Assembly: GCA_913055805.1 (NCBI GenBank)
Contig: CAJXLF010000001.1
Location: forward strand, 458,761-522,760
DNA: 64,000 nucleotides
Direction of reading: 5' to 3'
DNA from: an uncultured Salinisphaerales bacterium
GTDB taxonomy: Bacteria; Pseudomonadota; Gammaproteobacteria; Nevskiales; CAJXLF01
Below, in pieces: positions 53,411 through 62,264 of this stretch. Every line of letters begins with the position of its first letter. Position 1 is the first letter of the stretch. A program made the translations under genes and the position numbers. Under the pieces are notes generated by a model that was given only the letters and a program-made list of their open reading frames with translations, ran no database searches and had not been told where the DNA came from.

Positions 53411-54303
53411 TGTTATTACGTTTTGTTCTGGTCGCGGGTTTCTGCACTCTGGCCGCTTGCGGTGCCTCGGATGAAGTTTCTGAAGCGCCGGCGGTGGGTG
53501 ATAATTCGCAGCCGGCATCGGCCGTGATGGACAGCGACGCCGGCCGCGTGCAGACGGCGAAAGCGCCTGACAAGGGCAACCCGCAGGAACCGCCGCCGGT
53601 CACGGTCGAGCTCTATAACGAGGGCCTGTATCAGAATGAGCAGGGCGTGAGGATGCTGGATGTGATTGCCGGTCAGTTGGCCTTTATCGACGTCACGCTC
53701 ATGGACCGGGAAGGCATTCCGGTCTCCGATCAAGGCCTGAAAATACATTCTTCGCGGAGTAGTGCCTTCATCGGTGCCGAGCGACTCACCGATGATGCCG
53801 GCGTCATGCAGTTTGCGGTGCGTCCGGTGCAGCAGGGTGAGGATGTGATCAGCGTGTCCTGGAACGGCGTCAAACAGCAGATCCTGCTCAACGTGATCGC
53901 CGACGAGGCCCTGCAGTGGCAGGGGGTGGATGCCGCGGAGGGCGTTGTCACCTGGGAAACACTGCTGGGTTCGCGCGTGACCTACCTCGACGATGCGGTC
54001 CGCATCGACTTCACCGAAGAAGTACAGGCGCTGGACGGCCAGGAAGTATCAGTGATCGGCTTCATCATGCCGCTGGAGTCCATGGACAAGCAGCAGCATT
54101 TCCTGCTGGTTTCCACGCCACCTTCCTGTTTCTTCCACCTGCCCGGCGGTCCGGTTGGCGCTATCGAGGTGTTTGCCGAGAAGGGCCTGGAATTTGGTTG
54201 GGGGCCGGTGCGGCTCAAGGGTCGCTTCAAGCTGTATGCGCCGGATGAATACGGCGCGGTCTACCGCCTGCATGATGCGAAGCAGGAAGCGCTGGGTTCC
54301 TAG
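53410..54303 (+). CDS. DUF3299-type lipoprotein
   Basis: A 297-residue lipoprotein (signal ending CTLAAC, Cys near 17). Residues about 60-170 look like an Ig-type beta domain; residues 175-290 resemble DUF3299 (ALDGQEVSVIGFIMPLESMD, then PPSCFFHLPGGPVGAIEVFA). DUF3299 proteins often accompany zinc-regulated MacB-like pairs. The single-base TGATG overlap couples it to the permease. A strong terminator follows. It may be the periplasmic partner of the ABC pair. Confidence 0.8.
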   Translation: MLLRFVLVAGFCTLAACGASDEVSEAPAVGDNSQPASAVMDSDAGRVQTAKAPDKGNPQEPPPVTVELYNEGLYQNEQGVRMLDVIAGQLAFIDVTLMDREGIPVSDQGLKIHSSRSSAFIGAERLTDDAGVMQFAVRPVQQGEDVISVSWNGVKQQILLNVIADEALQWQGVDAAEGVVTWETLLGSRVTYLDDAVRIDFTEEVQALDGQEVSVIGFIMPLESMDKQQHFLLVSTPPSCFFHLPGGPVGAIEVFAEKGLEFGWGPVRLKGRFKLYAPDEYGAVYRLHDAKQEALGS

Positions 54304-54320
54304 TCGCCAGGGTAAACACA

Positions 54321-54354
54321 AAAAAAGGGGCCTGCATCCAGCAGGCCCCTTTTC
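54321..54354. terminator. Bidirectional Rho-independent terminator
   Basis: AAAGGGGCCTGC (54324-54335) pairs perfectly with GCAGGCCCCTTT (54341-54352) around a 5-nt loop, with an A tract before and T tract after. It separates the convergent DUF3299 and AztD-like genes and can stop transcription from both sides. Confidence 0.92.
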
Positions 54355-54365
54355 CATCTACTCCC

Positions 54366-56405
54366 CTAGTCCAGTCTTCCCACGCCCTGGTCGTGAATCT
54401 CCAGCGCGTGAGCGATGCCTTCAAGAACCGCGGCGGGTAAATCCTCATCACTGATAGTGGACAGGTCGATGTCCTCGAGGATATGCGCGTAGTTCAGCGC
54501 AACCACCAGGTGATAATGGTTCTCTCCGACACTCAGCGGCTCCAGGTCCAGGGTGACCGTATGCGCCAGCGGCAGGCCGCTGCTGTCGACGGATTTCTCT
54601 GACTCCTCGCCGCCCACGGTCTGGTGCCACTGCAGGTGGAAGCCCTTGCCCATCATGTCCGGATCATCCGGCATGCCGAAGGCGTCTTCCTGGGCGGGTA
54701 CCACTGACAGGCGCAGTTTGCAGTAGCGGCCCTGTTCGACCCGCATGTTGCCCAGTATCAGCAGGGCCTCGTCCGGCTCCATGAGGTTGATGACGTGCGC
54801 GCGGTTCAGGTTGCGCTGGTCGTCCGGCACCTCGTTGCCGCCACCGCCGTGATCATGTCCATGATTATGACCGTCCTGAGCCATGGCGGTGCCGATGATG
54901 CCGCTGAAAGTCTGCTGCATCAGGCTGGCCACGCTCGTACATTTGACCAGTTCGAAACCGTCTACTACCAGATAGGCCGCTTCCAGTTCAACGGTGTTGC
55001 CAGCCGCATCTTCGAGCACTTTGGCTTCGTCGTGTTCATGATCGTGCTCTTCTTCTGATTCTTCATGCACATGTTCGTCGTGCTCATCCTCACCGGCGAT
55101 GCCGAGCCAGGTGAGATCGAAGGGTGCGAACCCGGGGTTGATGTGTCCCTCGATGTCGCCATGTTCGAGATTGACGATGGTGATACGTTCATTGGCCGGG
55201 TCGGTGATGAATGCCAGTTCTTCTGCATGGCTGAGGGCGATGCGGATAGCGGGGTCGCCGTCTCCGGCGGTGGCGACACCGGTGACAAAGGCCGCCGTCT
55301 GCCAGGCATCGTGAGGATCAAGAATGTGCAAGGTGCCTTCATCGTCCAGGATCAGGAAATGCTCGCCGTGTGCGTCCATGGCATGGGCCACGCGCTCGAT
55401 GTCCGCGCCGTTGCGCCAGTTGATTTCCGTGGCGGTTTCAGCTTCGGGATTGATGGCATACAGCACGCTGCCGCTGAAGCCGGCAAATTCTTCCAGTTCG
55501 TGATGTCCGGCCAGTTGTGAGATCCGGTGCGGGGTCGACAGCTTGAAATCATGAAAATCTTCGACCGTATCGCCTTCCTGGTGAATCACCAGCACGCCGT
55601 CAGTGCAACCGAAGAGACTGTAATCGTGATTGGAGAAACTGCCGTGCAGACCGTCGCACAGGGTGGCAAAGCGGTGCTCGTGATGGAAATGATCCCCATG
55701 CAGTTCGTACAGGTCCACCTGGTTGGGCAGGCTGCCTTCGGCATCGGATTCGCGGTGGGTGGCCAGCAGCCAGTCGCCACGGGGTTCCGCGGTGCCATGC
55801 ATCCAGGTCGGGAACACCTGCTCGGCAATAATCTGGCCGTTGCCGATGCTGGCGTCCGACAGCAGGTTCACGCTGGCGGGCAGTTCTTCGGTGTCCAGAC
55901 CGTCGCAGAACAGGGCGGCCAGGCCCTCGTGCGCTTCGTAGTGGGTCGGGCGGATGCAGTTATCCAGCTGCATGGCCAGTAGCAGGGGATCTTCCTCGTG
56001 CACATGCGCGTGATCATCGTGTTCTTCCGACCACAGACCGCCGTCGATGAAATTGACATGGCTGTCGTCACGCTGGGCGATCAGCGCATAGCGTTGAGCC
56101 GGGCTGGCATGGATGGCGCTTACCGCGTGATCGAACTCAAACTCCTCCAGGTTGGCTTCAGTCTCCAGATCGTAGACATACACATGGGAGTGCTCGCCCT
56201 CGACTTCGCCGAAAACCAGGCGGCCGCCGCTTTCAGACTCATGTTCATGCTCGTCTTCCTCGTGATCATGCTCGTCGCCGAGCTGTGTCTGTGCGACCTG
56301 TACATGACCTTCGTTGTAGTCATCGCTGTCGCCGGGGCAGCCGCTCAGAAGCAGCGCCAGTACCGACATCAGCGATACAGTGAAAAAATGCTTTCCCTGT
56401 GTCAT
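54366..56405 (-). CDS. His-rich beta-propeller zinc chaperone lipoprotein (AztD-like) with an extra C-terminal domain
   Basis: A 679-residue lipoprotein (signal ending LLLSGC). Residues about 60-440 look like a beta-propeller with YVYDLETEANLEEF and ITIVNLEHGDIEGHINPGF, as in the periplasmic zinc chaperone AztD. At least three His/Asp/Glu-rich stretches interrupt it: GDEHDHEEDEHEHESE near 43, SEEHDDHAHVHEED near 127, and EDEHDEHVHEESEEEHDHEH near 445. A further region (about 500-679), with GHNHGHDHGGGG and GRYCKLRLSVVPAQED, is not part of AztD and resembles the MbnP-type domain. It is the last gene after a metal ABC permease and binding protein, and a Zur box lies just upstream. Confidence 0.75.
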   Translation of the reverse strand: MTQGKHFFTVSLMSVLALLLSGCPGDSDDYNEGHVQVAQTQLGDEHDHEEDEHEHESESGGRLVFGEVEGEHSHVYVYDLETEANLEEFEFDHAVSAIHASPAQRYALIAQRDDSHVNFIDGGLWSEEHDDHAHVHEEDPLLLAMQLDNCIRPTHYEAHEGLAALFCDGLDTEELPASVNLLSDASIGNGQIIAEQVFPTWMHGTAEPRGDWLLATHRESDAEGSLPNQVDLYELHGDHFHHEHRFATLCDGLHGSFSNHDYSLFGCTDGVLVIHQEGDTVEDFHDFKLSTPHRISQLAGHHELEEFAGFSGSVLYAINPEAETATEINWRNGADIERVAHAMDAHGEHFLILDDEGTLHILDPHDAWQTAAFVTGVATAGDGDPAIRIALSHAEELAFITDPANERITIVNLEHGDIEGHINPGFAPFDLTWLGIAGEDEHDEHVHEESEEEHDHEHDEAKVLEDAAGNTVELEAAYLVVDGFELVKCTSVASLMQQTFSGIIGTAMAQDGHNHGHDHGGGGNEVPDDQRNLNRAHVINLMEPDEALLILGNMRVEQGRYCKLRLSVVPAQEDAFGMPDDPDMMGKGFHLQWHQTVGGEESEKSVDSSGLPLAHTVTLDLEPLSVGENHYHLVVALNYAHILEDIDLSTISDEDLPAAVLEGIAHALEIHDQGVGRLD

Positions 56406-56420
56406 GAATAAATCTCCAAT

Positions 56421-56439
56421 AATGTTACTTTATAACATT
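56421..56439. promoter_or_regulatory. Candidate Zur box 3
   Basis: AATGTTACTTTATAACATT has 7-bp perfect arms (AATGTTA and TAACATT) around 5 nt. It overlaps the end of the permease gene and lies 16 nt upstream of the AztD-like start, suggesting a separate zinc-controlled promoter for that gene inside the operon. Confidence 0.78.
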
Positions 56440-57198
56440 GCATATTAGCATGCTTATCGCCGCCGCGGTTACGCTCATGCCAGCTAGTGTCAACACCACC
56501 AGCGGGCCGGAGGGCAGGTCGAAAAGTGCGGAGCAGGCCAGACCCAGCGTGTAACCCGCAATGCCGACGACGCCGGCGATGGCAAAAGCCGGCAGTGTCG
56601 GCCGTTTGACCACGGCCAGCGCCGGCAGGATGAGGGTGGCAAATACCAGGAAGATGCCGACCAGTTGTACGGATACCGTTACGCTCACGGCAAACAGCAC
56701 ATAGAAGCCCCAGATGTTGCGGACTACGCCCAGCGCCATGGCGGCAAGCACAGCCAGAGTAATCATCAATGGCGCCAGCAGATCATCGAAAGTGACCCAG
56801 AGTATCTGTCCGGCAAGTAGCTGGTTGAGCTGTTCATGGCCATGGGCGGCATTGGCGAGCAGCAGTAGCATCACGCAGGCTGAAAGCACATACAGGCTGC
56901 CGATCAGGGCTTCCTGAATCTGTGGCCAGCGGCGTTCTGTCCATGCCAGCAGCAATGCTGCAGCCAGCGCGCCAGCGGTGGCCGACAGTTGTGCGTGCCA
57001 GTCTGCATGTTCATGCCCGGGTCCGTGGTTCCAGAGCATCTCCATGGTCACGCCCAGCGCCGCAACCTGGGCCACGGTCAGATCCAGGAAGATAATGCCC
57101 CGCTCCAGCACACGCCGCCCCAGCGGAATGTGCGTGATGCAGACCAGTAACCCCGCGCACAGCGGGGCCGCCAGCAGGCTCCAGTCGAATCCCGTCAC
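56425..57198 (-). CDS. Metal ABC transporter permease (AztB/ZnuB family)
   Basis: A 257-residue permease with about eight hydrophobic segments, of the ABC-3 family that imports zinc or manganese. GRRVLERGIIFLDLTVAQVA near residue 27 and FYVLFAVSVTVSVQLVGIFL near 169 are family typical. Its start overlaps the end of the binding-protein gene by 4 nt. No ATP-binding partner of the ZnuC/AztA type is found in the window. The neighbouring chaperone gene points to the Azt-type system. Confidence 0.9.
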   Translation of the reverse strand: MTGFDWSLLAAPLCAGLLVCITHIPLGRRVLERGIIFLDLTVAQVAALGVTMEMLWNHGPGHEHADWHAQLSATAGALAAALLLAWTERRWPQIQEALIGSLYVLSACVMLLLLANAAHGHEQLNQLLAGQILWVTFDDLLAPLMITLAVLAAMALGVVRNIWGFYVLFAVSVTVSVQLVGIFLVFATLILPALAVVKRPTLPAFAIAGVVGIAGYTLGLACSALFDLPSGPLVVLTLAGMSVTAAAISMLICNVIK

Positions 57199-58112
57199 GA
57201 ACTGCTCTCTGCCTGAGCCGTCTTCAGCAGCATGCTGATCATTGTCGTGTAGAGCCTTTCCAGCGTGTTCGTTCCCTCAACGCCACCTACTGTGGTCGGC
57301 AGGATGACGATGGGGTAGCGGGTGCGCTCCGCCAGCCATTCTGCCGGTCGGTTCGACTGGTAAGTGGCCGCCAAGATCATGCTCGCAGGTTCCGTTTTCA
57401 GTTCGGCCAGCAACTTGTTGAGGTAGGCCGCGCTGGGCGGGATGCCGGGCTTGGGCTCGAGGTTATTCACTTCCACTATGCCCAGCCAGTCAAACAGATA
57501 GCTGAAGGACTTGTGATGAGCCACCACCTTCACGCCCTTGAGGGGCGCTGCCTGTGCTTCCCAGCTGCTGATTTTGCCCTGCCATACCTTCTCGAAGGTG
57601 GCCTGGCGGCGGGCATAGACATCCGCATTGGCAGGATCAAGCTGTGCCATTTTCCCGGCCAGACGCTTGCTGATGGGGATCATGTTCCTTGGATCCAGAT
57701 GCACATGCGGGTTGCCCTGCGGGTGGACATCGCCGTCGGCCCGGTCCAGGCGTTCGGGGATTTCCAGCATATCCAGGCCCTCACTGGCAAAAAACAAGCC
57801 GGCACCTCCCGGACGCAGGGCGGGGTTACCTCCGCTGTTCTGCAGTACCGGCAGCCAGCCGATTTCCAGATCCGCACCGGTGCATATGCCAAGATCCGCC
57901 TGGCGGAATTTGGCGATGAGGCTCGGCCTTGGCTGGATGAGGTGGGGGTCCTGCTGGGCAGTGGTGGCGCTGAATGCTTCCACATGCTCGCCCCCGAGTT
58001 CCTTGCTCAGCGCAGCCCATTCCGGTTCACAGGCGAAAACCTTCAGCCCAGCATGAGCGAGTCCAGCCTGCATGAGGAACACCATGCAGGCTGCATTGAT
58101 GAATACTCGCAT
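57195..58112 (-). CDS. Zinc ABC transporter substrate-binding protein (ZnuA/AztC-like)
   Basis: A 305-residue periplasmic binding protein with a signal peptide ending LAHAG. His ligands are visible in AQQDPHLIQPRPS near residue 55, GNPHVHLDPRN near 135 and VVAHHKSFSYLFDWLG near 195. It lacks the long His-rich loop of ZnuA, like AztC. It would collect zinc in the periplasm and deliver it to the permease encoded next. Nine nucleotides separate it from the barrel-protein gene upstream. Confidence 0.9.
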   Translation of the reverse strand: MRVFINAACMVFLMQAGLAHAGLKVFACEPEWAALSKELGGEHVEAFSATTAQQDPHLIQPRPSLIAKFRQADLGICTGADLEIGWLPVLQNSGGNPALRPGGAGLFFASEGLDMLEIPERLDRADGDVHPQGNPHVHLDPRNMIPISKRLAGKMAQLDPANADVYARRQATFEKVWQGKISSWEAQAAPLKGVKVVAHHKSFSYLFDWLGIVEVNNLEPKPGIPPSAAYLNKLLAELKTEPASMILAATYQSNRPAEWLAERTRYPIVILPTTVGGVEGTNTLERLYTTMISMLLKTAQAESSS

Positions 58113-58121
58113 GATTTTCTC

Positions 58122-59339
58122 CTAGTACTGGTGAGCCGGGTGTGAACCCAGACTCATGATGTATTGCAGGAATACCTGGTTGTCGACTTCACCACCGGGT
58201 TGTGACTCATCGCGGTTGTACTGAATTCTGAAACGGGAGAATTCACTGCGTGAGAAATCAACCATGGCACTGATGCGCTGTGGGTCGTCATTGTTCAGCA
58301 GATTGTTGAACTGACCAGCCGGGTTGTTCGGCAGGTCGTTATCAGTTTCCAGCCAGTCATATCTCAGACCGACACGCCAGCGTGGTACAAACTGATAGAT
58401 GACCTGACCATACCAGGCCTGAGGGGACGCCTCGTAGGCGCTCGATACTGCACCCAGGGTGCCGTTGTCACTGAAGTCGAGTGTGCCGTCTTCATCGCCA
58501 ATGATGTACTCGGCCTGCACGATGAGATGACATTCTCTTGGGTTGCCGTTGGGCGCCCACTTCACAACCATGTCGACGCCGCTGCGAGTGGTGTCACCGG
58601 TGAAGTCAAATATTTCATTGGTGGCGCCGTCGCCAAAGCTTTGGCGGCCTTCTGCGTCGCCATCCAGATGCCAGATCCCGAGTCGCCAGGAGGTGTCGGT
58701 GCCAAAGTCGCCGCCGAGGTGGCCGAAGACGGTGACGGTGTTAATGCCGCTGCAATCTTCGCAGTTGGTCGGGAAACTGGCGCCACGCATGGCTTCTGCA
58801 CCCACTTCCATAAACAGATCAGTCGGCGCAATCCATTTCAGCTGGATACCGTCATCACGATAGTTATTGGCAAGCAGTACCCGGTAGCCCAGTGGCTGAT
58901 CGATAAAGTCCCAGGCGTGGCTATGGGTTTTATTCAGATAGCCAATGTCAGAGAAGAAGCGCCCAAACTTGGCCGTGAAGCCCTGTGGCAGGCTGAGTGT
59001 GTTGATATAGGCTTCTTCCACATCAATCTCGGTTTCACCGTCGTGCTCATGCAGGCCGAGAGTGACCCAGCCACGGTAGGCATCGTCGATATTGGCTTCT
59101 GCGGCAATTTCGGTTTCCACCAGTGAAAAGCCGTCAGCTCGCAGCTCGGATTCGCCGCCAAGCAGAGAACCGCGCACGGCCGAATCGCCCTCGGAATAAT
59201 CGGCGTAACTGCCCTGCAGGATGAGGCTTATCTTGGGGTTGAAACCGCTGCCGGAACCACCGTTCTGGGCCTGGGTCAGGGATGGCATAAGTAACAAAAA
59301 TGCGGCGCCTGCCAGGGCGCCTATACGGAACATTCGCAT
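58122..59339 (-). CDS. Outer-membrane beta-barrel protein of the zinc operon
   Basis: A 405-residue protein with a signal peptide (LAGAAFLLLMPSLTQA) and alternating beta-strand pattern (PKISLILQGSYADYSEG, GFTAKFGRFFSDIGYLNK and RWRVGLRYDWLETDNDLP). Three short acidic or His segments occur (LGLHEHDGETEIDVEEA). It resembles uncharacterised porins found in front of zinc uptake genes. Being first in line before the binding protein and permease, it probably admits zinc or a zinc complex. It does not look like a TonB-dependent receptor: there is no plug domain. Confidence 0.75.
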   Translation of the reverse strand: MRMFRIGALAGAAFLLLMPSLTQAQNGGSGSGFNPKISLILQGSYADYSEGDSAVRGSLLGGESELRADGFSLVETEIAAEANIDDAYRGWVTLGLHEHDGETEIDVEEAYINTLSLPQGFTAKFGRFFSDIGYLNKTHSHAWDFIDQPLGYRVLLANNYRDDGIQLKWIAPTDLFMEVGAEAMRGASFPTNCEDCSGINTVTVFGHLGGDFGTDTSWRLGIWHLDGDAEGRQSFGDGATNEIFDFTGDTTRSGVDMVVKWAPNGNPRECHLIVQAEYIIGDEDGTLDFSDNGTLGAVSSAYEASPQAWYGQVIYQFVPRWRVGLRYDWLETDNDLPNNPAGQFNNLLNNDDPQRISAMVDFSRSEFSRFRIQYNRDESQPGGEVDNQVFLQYIMSLGSHPAHQY

Positions 59340-59402
59340 GTTCTAAACTCCATTCAATCACTGAATGCAGGCGGATTTTGCCTGCCAGATTCAAACAATC
59401 AG

Positions 59403-59690
59403 TCAGAGAATGGTGTGAGGTGGGGCGCGGATATTGGCCTCGGCCAGGCGCACATCAGCCGGTGCAGGCGATGATTGGCTGGCGGGCACGAAGCGGGCCG
59501 CAATCGCCGGCAGTGAAACGATGCTGCTGGTCTGGGCCTGCTCAAGGTTGTGGCTCTGAATACAGATGACGCAGAGGCCATCATGAGTTTGTTGAGGCGC
59601 GGTATGTTCAGCACTGTGCGCAAGCACAGTCCACTGCCCCGCAAGCAGTGCCAGGGCGAGCAGTAACCATTTGGGCTGAAAACGCTTCAT
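59403..59690 (-). CDS. Small secreted protein with a CxxC motif
   Basis: A 95-residue protein with a signal peptide (WLLLALALLAGQWTVLAHSA) and a short mature part containing several His and the motif DGLCVICIQSHNLEQ. It resembles DUF2946-type proteins seen near metal transport genes. The ATG at 59690 gives a clean signal. It lies 63 nt upstream of the barrel-protein gene on the same strand and is divergent from dapF. A metal-related role is plausible from context only. Confidence 0.65.
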   Translation of the reverse strand: MKRFQPKWLLLALALLAGQWTVLAHSAEHTAPQQTHDGLCVICIQSHNLEQAQTSSIVSLPAIAARFVPASQSSPAPADVRLAEANIRAPPHTIL

Positions 59691-59751
59691 AACCGCACGA
59701 TTATAGGGCATTTGCTCGCTCGGGCAATGAGTGGCCGGTATCATGTGCGCC

Positions 59752-60594
59752 ATGAACAGATCTTTTACCAAAATGCACGGCCTGGGTAATGACTTCGTGG
59801 TGTTTGACGCTACGCAGCAGCCTCTCAGCCTGACGACAGAGCAGGCCCGCTTTATTGCGGACCGGCGCTATGGTATTGGCTGTGACCAGATCCTTGTTGT
59901 TGAGCCGCCGCCGGATGCTTCGGCAGATTTCCGTTACCGCATCTTCAATGCCGACGGCTCCGAGGTAGGGCAGTGCGGCAACGGTGCGCGCTGCTTTGCC
60001 CGTTTTGTGCATGACAAGGGCTTGTTCGAGGGCGATGAAATCCGTGTGGTGACCTGTACCGGCCCCTTGCGCCTGATCCTGCTTCCCGATGGCCAGGTGA
60101 CGGTGAATATGGGCGTGCCGCGCTTTGAGCCGGCAGATATTCCCTTTCAGGCTGAGTCGATGCAGACATTTTATTCGCTGGAAGTGGACGGGCGGAGTCT
60201 GGACATATCCGCCCTGAGTATGGGTAATCCCCATGCGGTGACTCTGGTGGACGATGTGGACAGCGCCCCGGTGGAAACTCTGGGTCCGCTCATTGAATCG
60301 CATCCCCGTTTCCCGCAGCGGGTCAATGCCGGCTTCCTGCAGGTGGTGGATGATCGACATGCCCGTCTACGGGTTTTCGAACGTGGCTCGGGGGAAACCC
60401 TGGCCTGTGGCAGTGGCGCCTGCGCCGCCATGGTGGCTGGTCGCCAGCGGGGTTTGCTGAGTGAGCAGGCGGAAATGGCGCTCAGGGGCGGTATACTGCA
60501 ATTACAATGGGCCGGGGAGGGAGAACCGGTTCTGATGACCGGGCCGGCGACCACCGTTTTTGAAGGTGAGATCGACCTCGGCCAGGCCGGATAA
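59752..60594 (+). CDS. dapF: Diaminopimelate epimerase
   Basis: A 280-residue enzyme converting LL- to meso-diaminopimelate for lysine and peptidoglycan. The two catalytic Cys are in [11 protein letters not shown] (about residue 73) and [15 protein letters not shown] (about residue 220). The start [20 protein letters not shown] is characteristic. Full family length (E. coli 274). It leads the dapF-DUF484-xerC cluster; DUF484 begins 22 nt after the stop. Confidence 0.97.
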   Translation: MNRSFTKMHGLGNDFVVFDATQQPLSLTTEQARFIADRRYGIGCDQILVVEPPPDASADFRYRIFNADGSEVGQCGNGARCFARFVHDKGLFEGDEIRVVTCTGPLRLILLPDGQVTVNMGVPRFEPADIPFQAESMQTFYSLEVDGRSLDISALSMGNPHAVTLVDDVDSAPVETLGPLIESHPRFPQRVNAGFLQVVDDRHARLRVFERGSGETLACGSGACAAMVAGRQRGLLSEQAEMALRGGILQLQWAGEGEPVLMTGPATTVFEGEIDLGQAG

Positions 60595-60616
60595 AACAAC
60601 AGCACTGTGAGGAGAC

Positions 60617-61354
60617 ATGTCTGAAACGTCAACCAGGAAGGCCAAGGCTGCAGAGACCAGCGAGGAAGGGGTCGTAGCCTATTTGCGCGAACATAGCGAT
60701 TTCTTCGATCACCATCCCGAATTGCTGGAACACCTGACGCTCAAACATGCCAGCGGTAGCGCCGTTTCGCTGATCGAGCGGCAGATCGAGGTGATCCGCA
60801 GTCGCAATCACCAGTTACAGCAGCGCCTGGCCACGTTGCTGGAAACGGCCCGGGAAAACGAAAACCGGGTTATGCATCTGAATAGCCTGGCGCGGGCACT
60901 GATTGCTTCAACGACGCCAGCCGAAGTGTTGCAAGGTCTGGAAACCTGTCTGACGCGTGATTTTGGCGTGGATGCGCTGTTCCTCGGCATCAAGATTCTG
61001 GGTGATAACACGCCTGAGACAACACCGGTCAAGGGACTGCGTTATCTGGCAGGCGAAGATCCGGTGCTGGTCAGCTATGAGAACTTCTTCCGCATGGGGC
61101 AGGTGGAGTGTGGCGGGCTGGCGGCAGAGCAGGCCAACCTGCTGTTTCCGAACTGGAAGAAGAGCAAGCCACTGCGTTCGGCTGCCCTGGTGCCGCTGGG
61201 CAAGCCCAGCACCATGGGCATGCTGGCGCTGGCCAGTGTCGATGCCGATCACTTCCAGTCGGACATGGGCACCATGTTCCTGGAACTGATGGCGGACCTG
61301 GTGGCGGCTTCGCTGCGCGATCTCTTCGAACAGGTACCGGCAGCGACCGAGTAG
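60617..61354 (+). CDS. DUF484 family protein
   Basis: A 245-residue protein of the DUF484 family, a GAF-like domain regularly encoded between dapF and xerC in gammaproteobacteria. VVAYLREHSDFFDHHPELLE near residue 19 and SLIERQIEVIRSRNHQLQQR near 55 are conserved; a coiled coil leads to the GAF-like core (about 95-240). Its function is unknown. It ends 1 nt before xerC. Confidence 0.93.
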   Translation: MSETSTRKAKAAETSEEGVVAYLREHSDFFDHHPELLEHLTLKHASGSAVSLIERQIEVIRSRNHQLQQRLATLLETARENENRVMHLNSLARALIASTTPAEVLQGLETCLTRDFGVDALFLGIKILGDNTPETTPVKGLRYLAGEDPVLVSYENFFRMGQVECGGLAAEQANLLFPNWKKSKPLRSAALVPLGKPSTMGMLALASVDADHFQSDMGTMFLELMADLVAASLRDLFEQVPAATE

Positions 61355-61355
61355 G

Positions 61356-62264
61356 ATGCAGCCGGCGCAAGGTGAGTGGCTGGAGAAGTTTCAACGCCAT
61401 CTGCTGGCTGAGCGCCGCCTTTCCGAACATACCGCCGCGGCCTATCTCAACGACCTGAAATTGCTGCAGGCTTTTTGTATTGATCAGGGCCTGGAGCACT
61501 GGCAAACCCTGGACCATAACCACGTACAGCGCCTGCTGGCGCAGCGTCATCGCGGCGGCGCCTCGCCGGCCAGTCTGCAACGGCTGCTGTCCTCCATTCG
61601 CAGCTTTTACCGCTATCTGCGAAACCAGCACATTGTGACGCAGGACCCCACGGCCGATGTGCGTGCGCCCAAACAGAAACGCAAGCTGCCCAAGGCGCTG
61701 GACACCGGGCATGTGGAGCGGCTGCTGTCACAGAAGGGACGTGCTCCGGCCGATCTGCGTGATCAGGCCATGCTGGAGCTGTTCTATTCCTCGGGATTGC
61801 GCCTGTCGGAACTGCTGGACCTGGATATGCGCCACGCGCAGCAGATTGCCGGCGGTGAATTGATGGTGAAGGGCAAGGGCAGCAAGGAGCGTGTGGTGCC
61901 AGTAGGCGGGCCGGCTGCCGAGGCCGTCCGGAATTGGCTGGTGGCGCGTCCTGAGATGGCAGTCAGGGATGAGGTGGCCTTGTTTGTGGGGCAGCGTGGC
62001 CGGCGTATCTCCCGTTCCACCATCCAGCAGCGATTTGACTACTGGAGCAAGCGGCTGGGGTTGGGGCGGCATGTGCATCCACATATGCTGCGGCATTCCT
62101 TTGCTACTCATTTGCTGGAATCCAGTGGTGATTTGAGAGCCGTGCAGGAATTGCTCGGGCACGCCAACATCAGTACTACGCAAATCTACACGCATCTGGA
62201 TTTCCAGCGCCTGGCCAAGGTCTACGACGATGCCCATCCCAGGGCGAAGAAGTCGAAAAACTGA
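61356..62264 (+). CDS. xerC: Tyrosine recombinase XerC
   Basis: A 302-residue tyrosine recombinase that resolves chromosome dimers at dif together with XerD. The catalytic residues are all present: Arg in YSSGLRLSEL near 149, Lys in KGKGSKERVVPVG near 172, His and Arg in PHMLRHSFATHLL near 245, His in LLGHANISTTQIYTHLDF near 268 and the nucleophile Tyr in the same segment. Its place after dapF-DUF484 identifies it as XerC rather than a phage integrase. Confidence 0.95.
   Translation: MQPAQGEWLEKFQRHLLAERRLSEHTAAAYLNDLKLLQAFCIDQGLEHWQTLDHNHVQRLLAQRHRGGASPASLQRLLSSIRSFYRYLRNQHIVTQDPTADVRAPKQKRKLPKALDTGHVERLLSQKGRAPADLRDQAMLELFYSSGLRLSELLDLDMRHAQQIAGGELMVKGKGSKERVVPVGGPAAEAVRNWLVARPEMAVRDEVALFVGQRGRRISRSTIQQRFDYWSKRLGLGRHVHPHMLRHSFATHLLESSGDLRAVQELLGHANISTTQIYTHLDFQRLAKVYDDAHPRAKKSKN

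Noticed and set aside
52004-53518. 504-codon minus-strand frame opposite the ABC ATPase and permease
   Set aside because: It crosses two well-supported genes and its Gln/His/Arg-rich translation has no family features.
59351-59367. CATTCA-N5-TGAATG palindrome upstream of the barrel gene as a Zur box
   Set aside because: It does not resemble the three other boxes and lies within a probable operon; it may be a chance hairpin.
61356-62264. Phage or island integrase
   Set aside because: Context dapF-DUF484-xerC and full XerC features identify the housekeeping recombinase; no attachment sites or phage genes are nearby.
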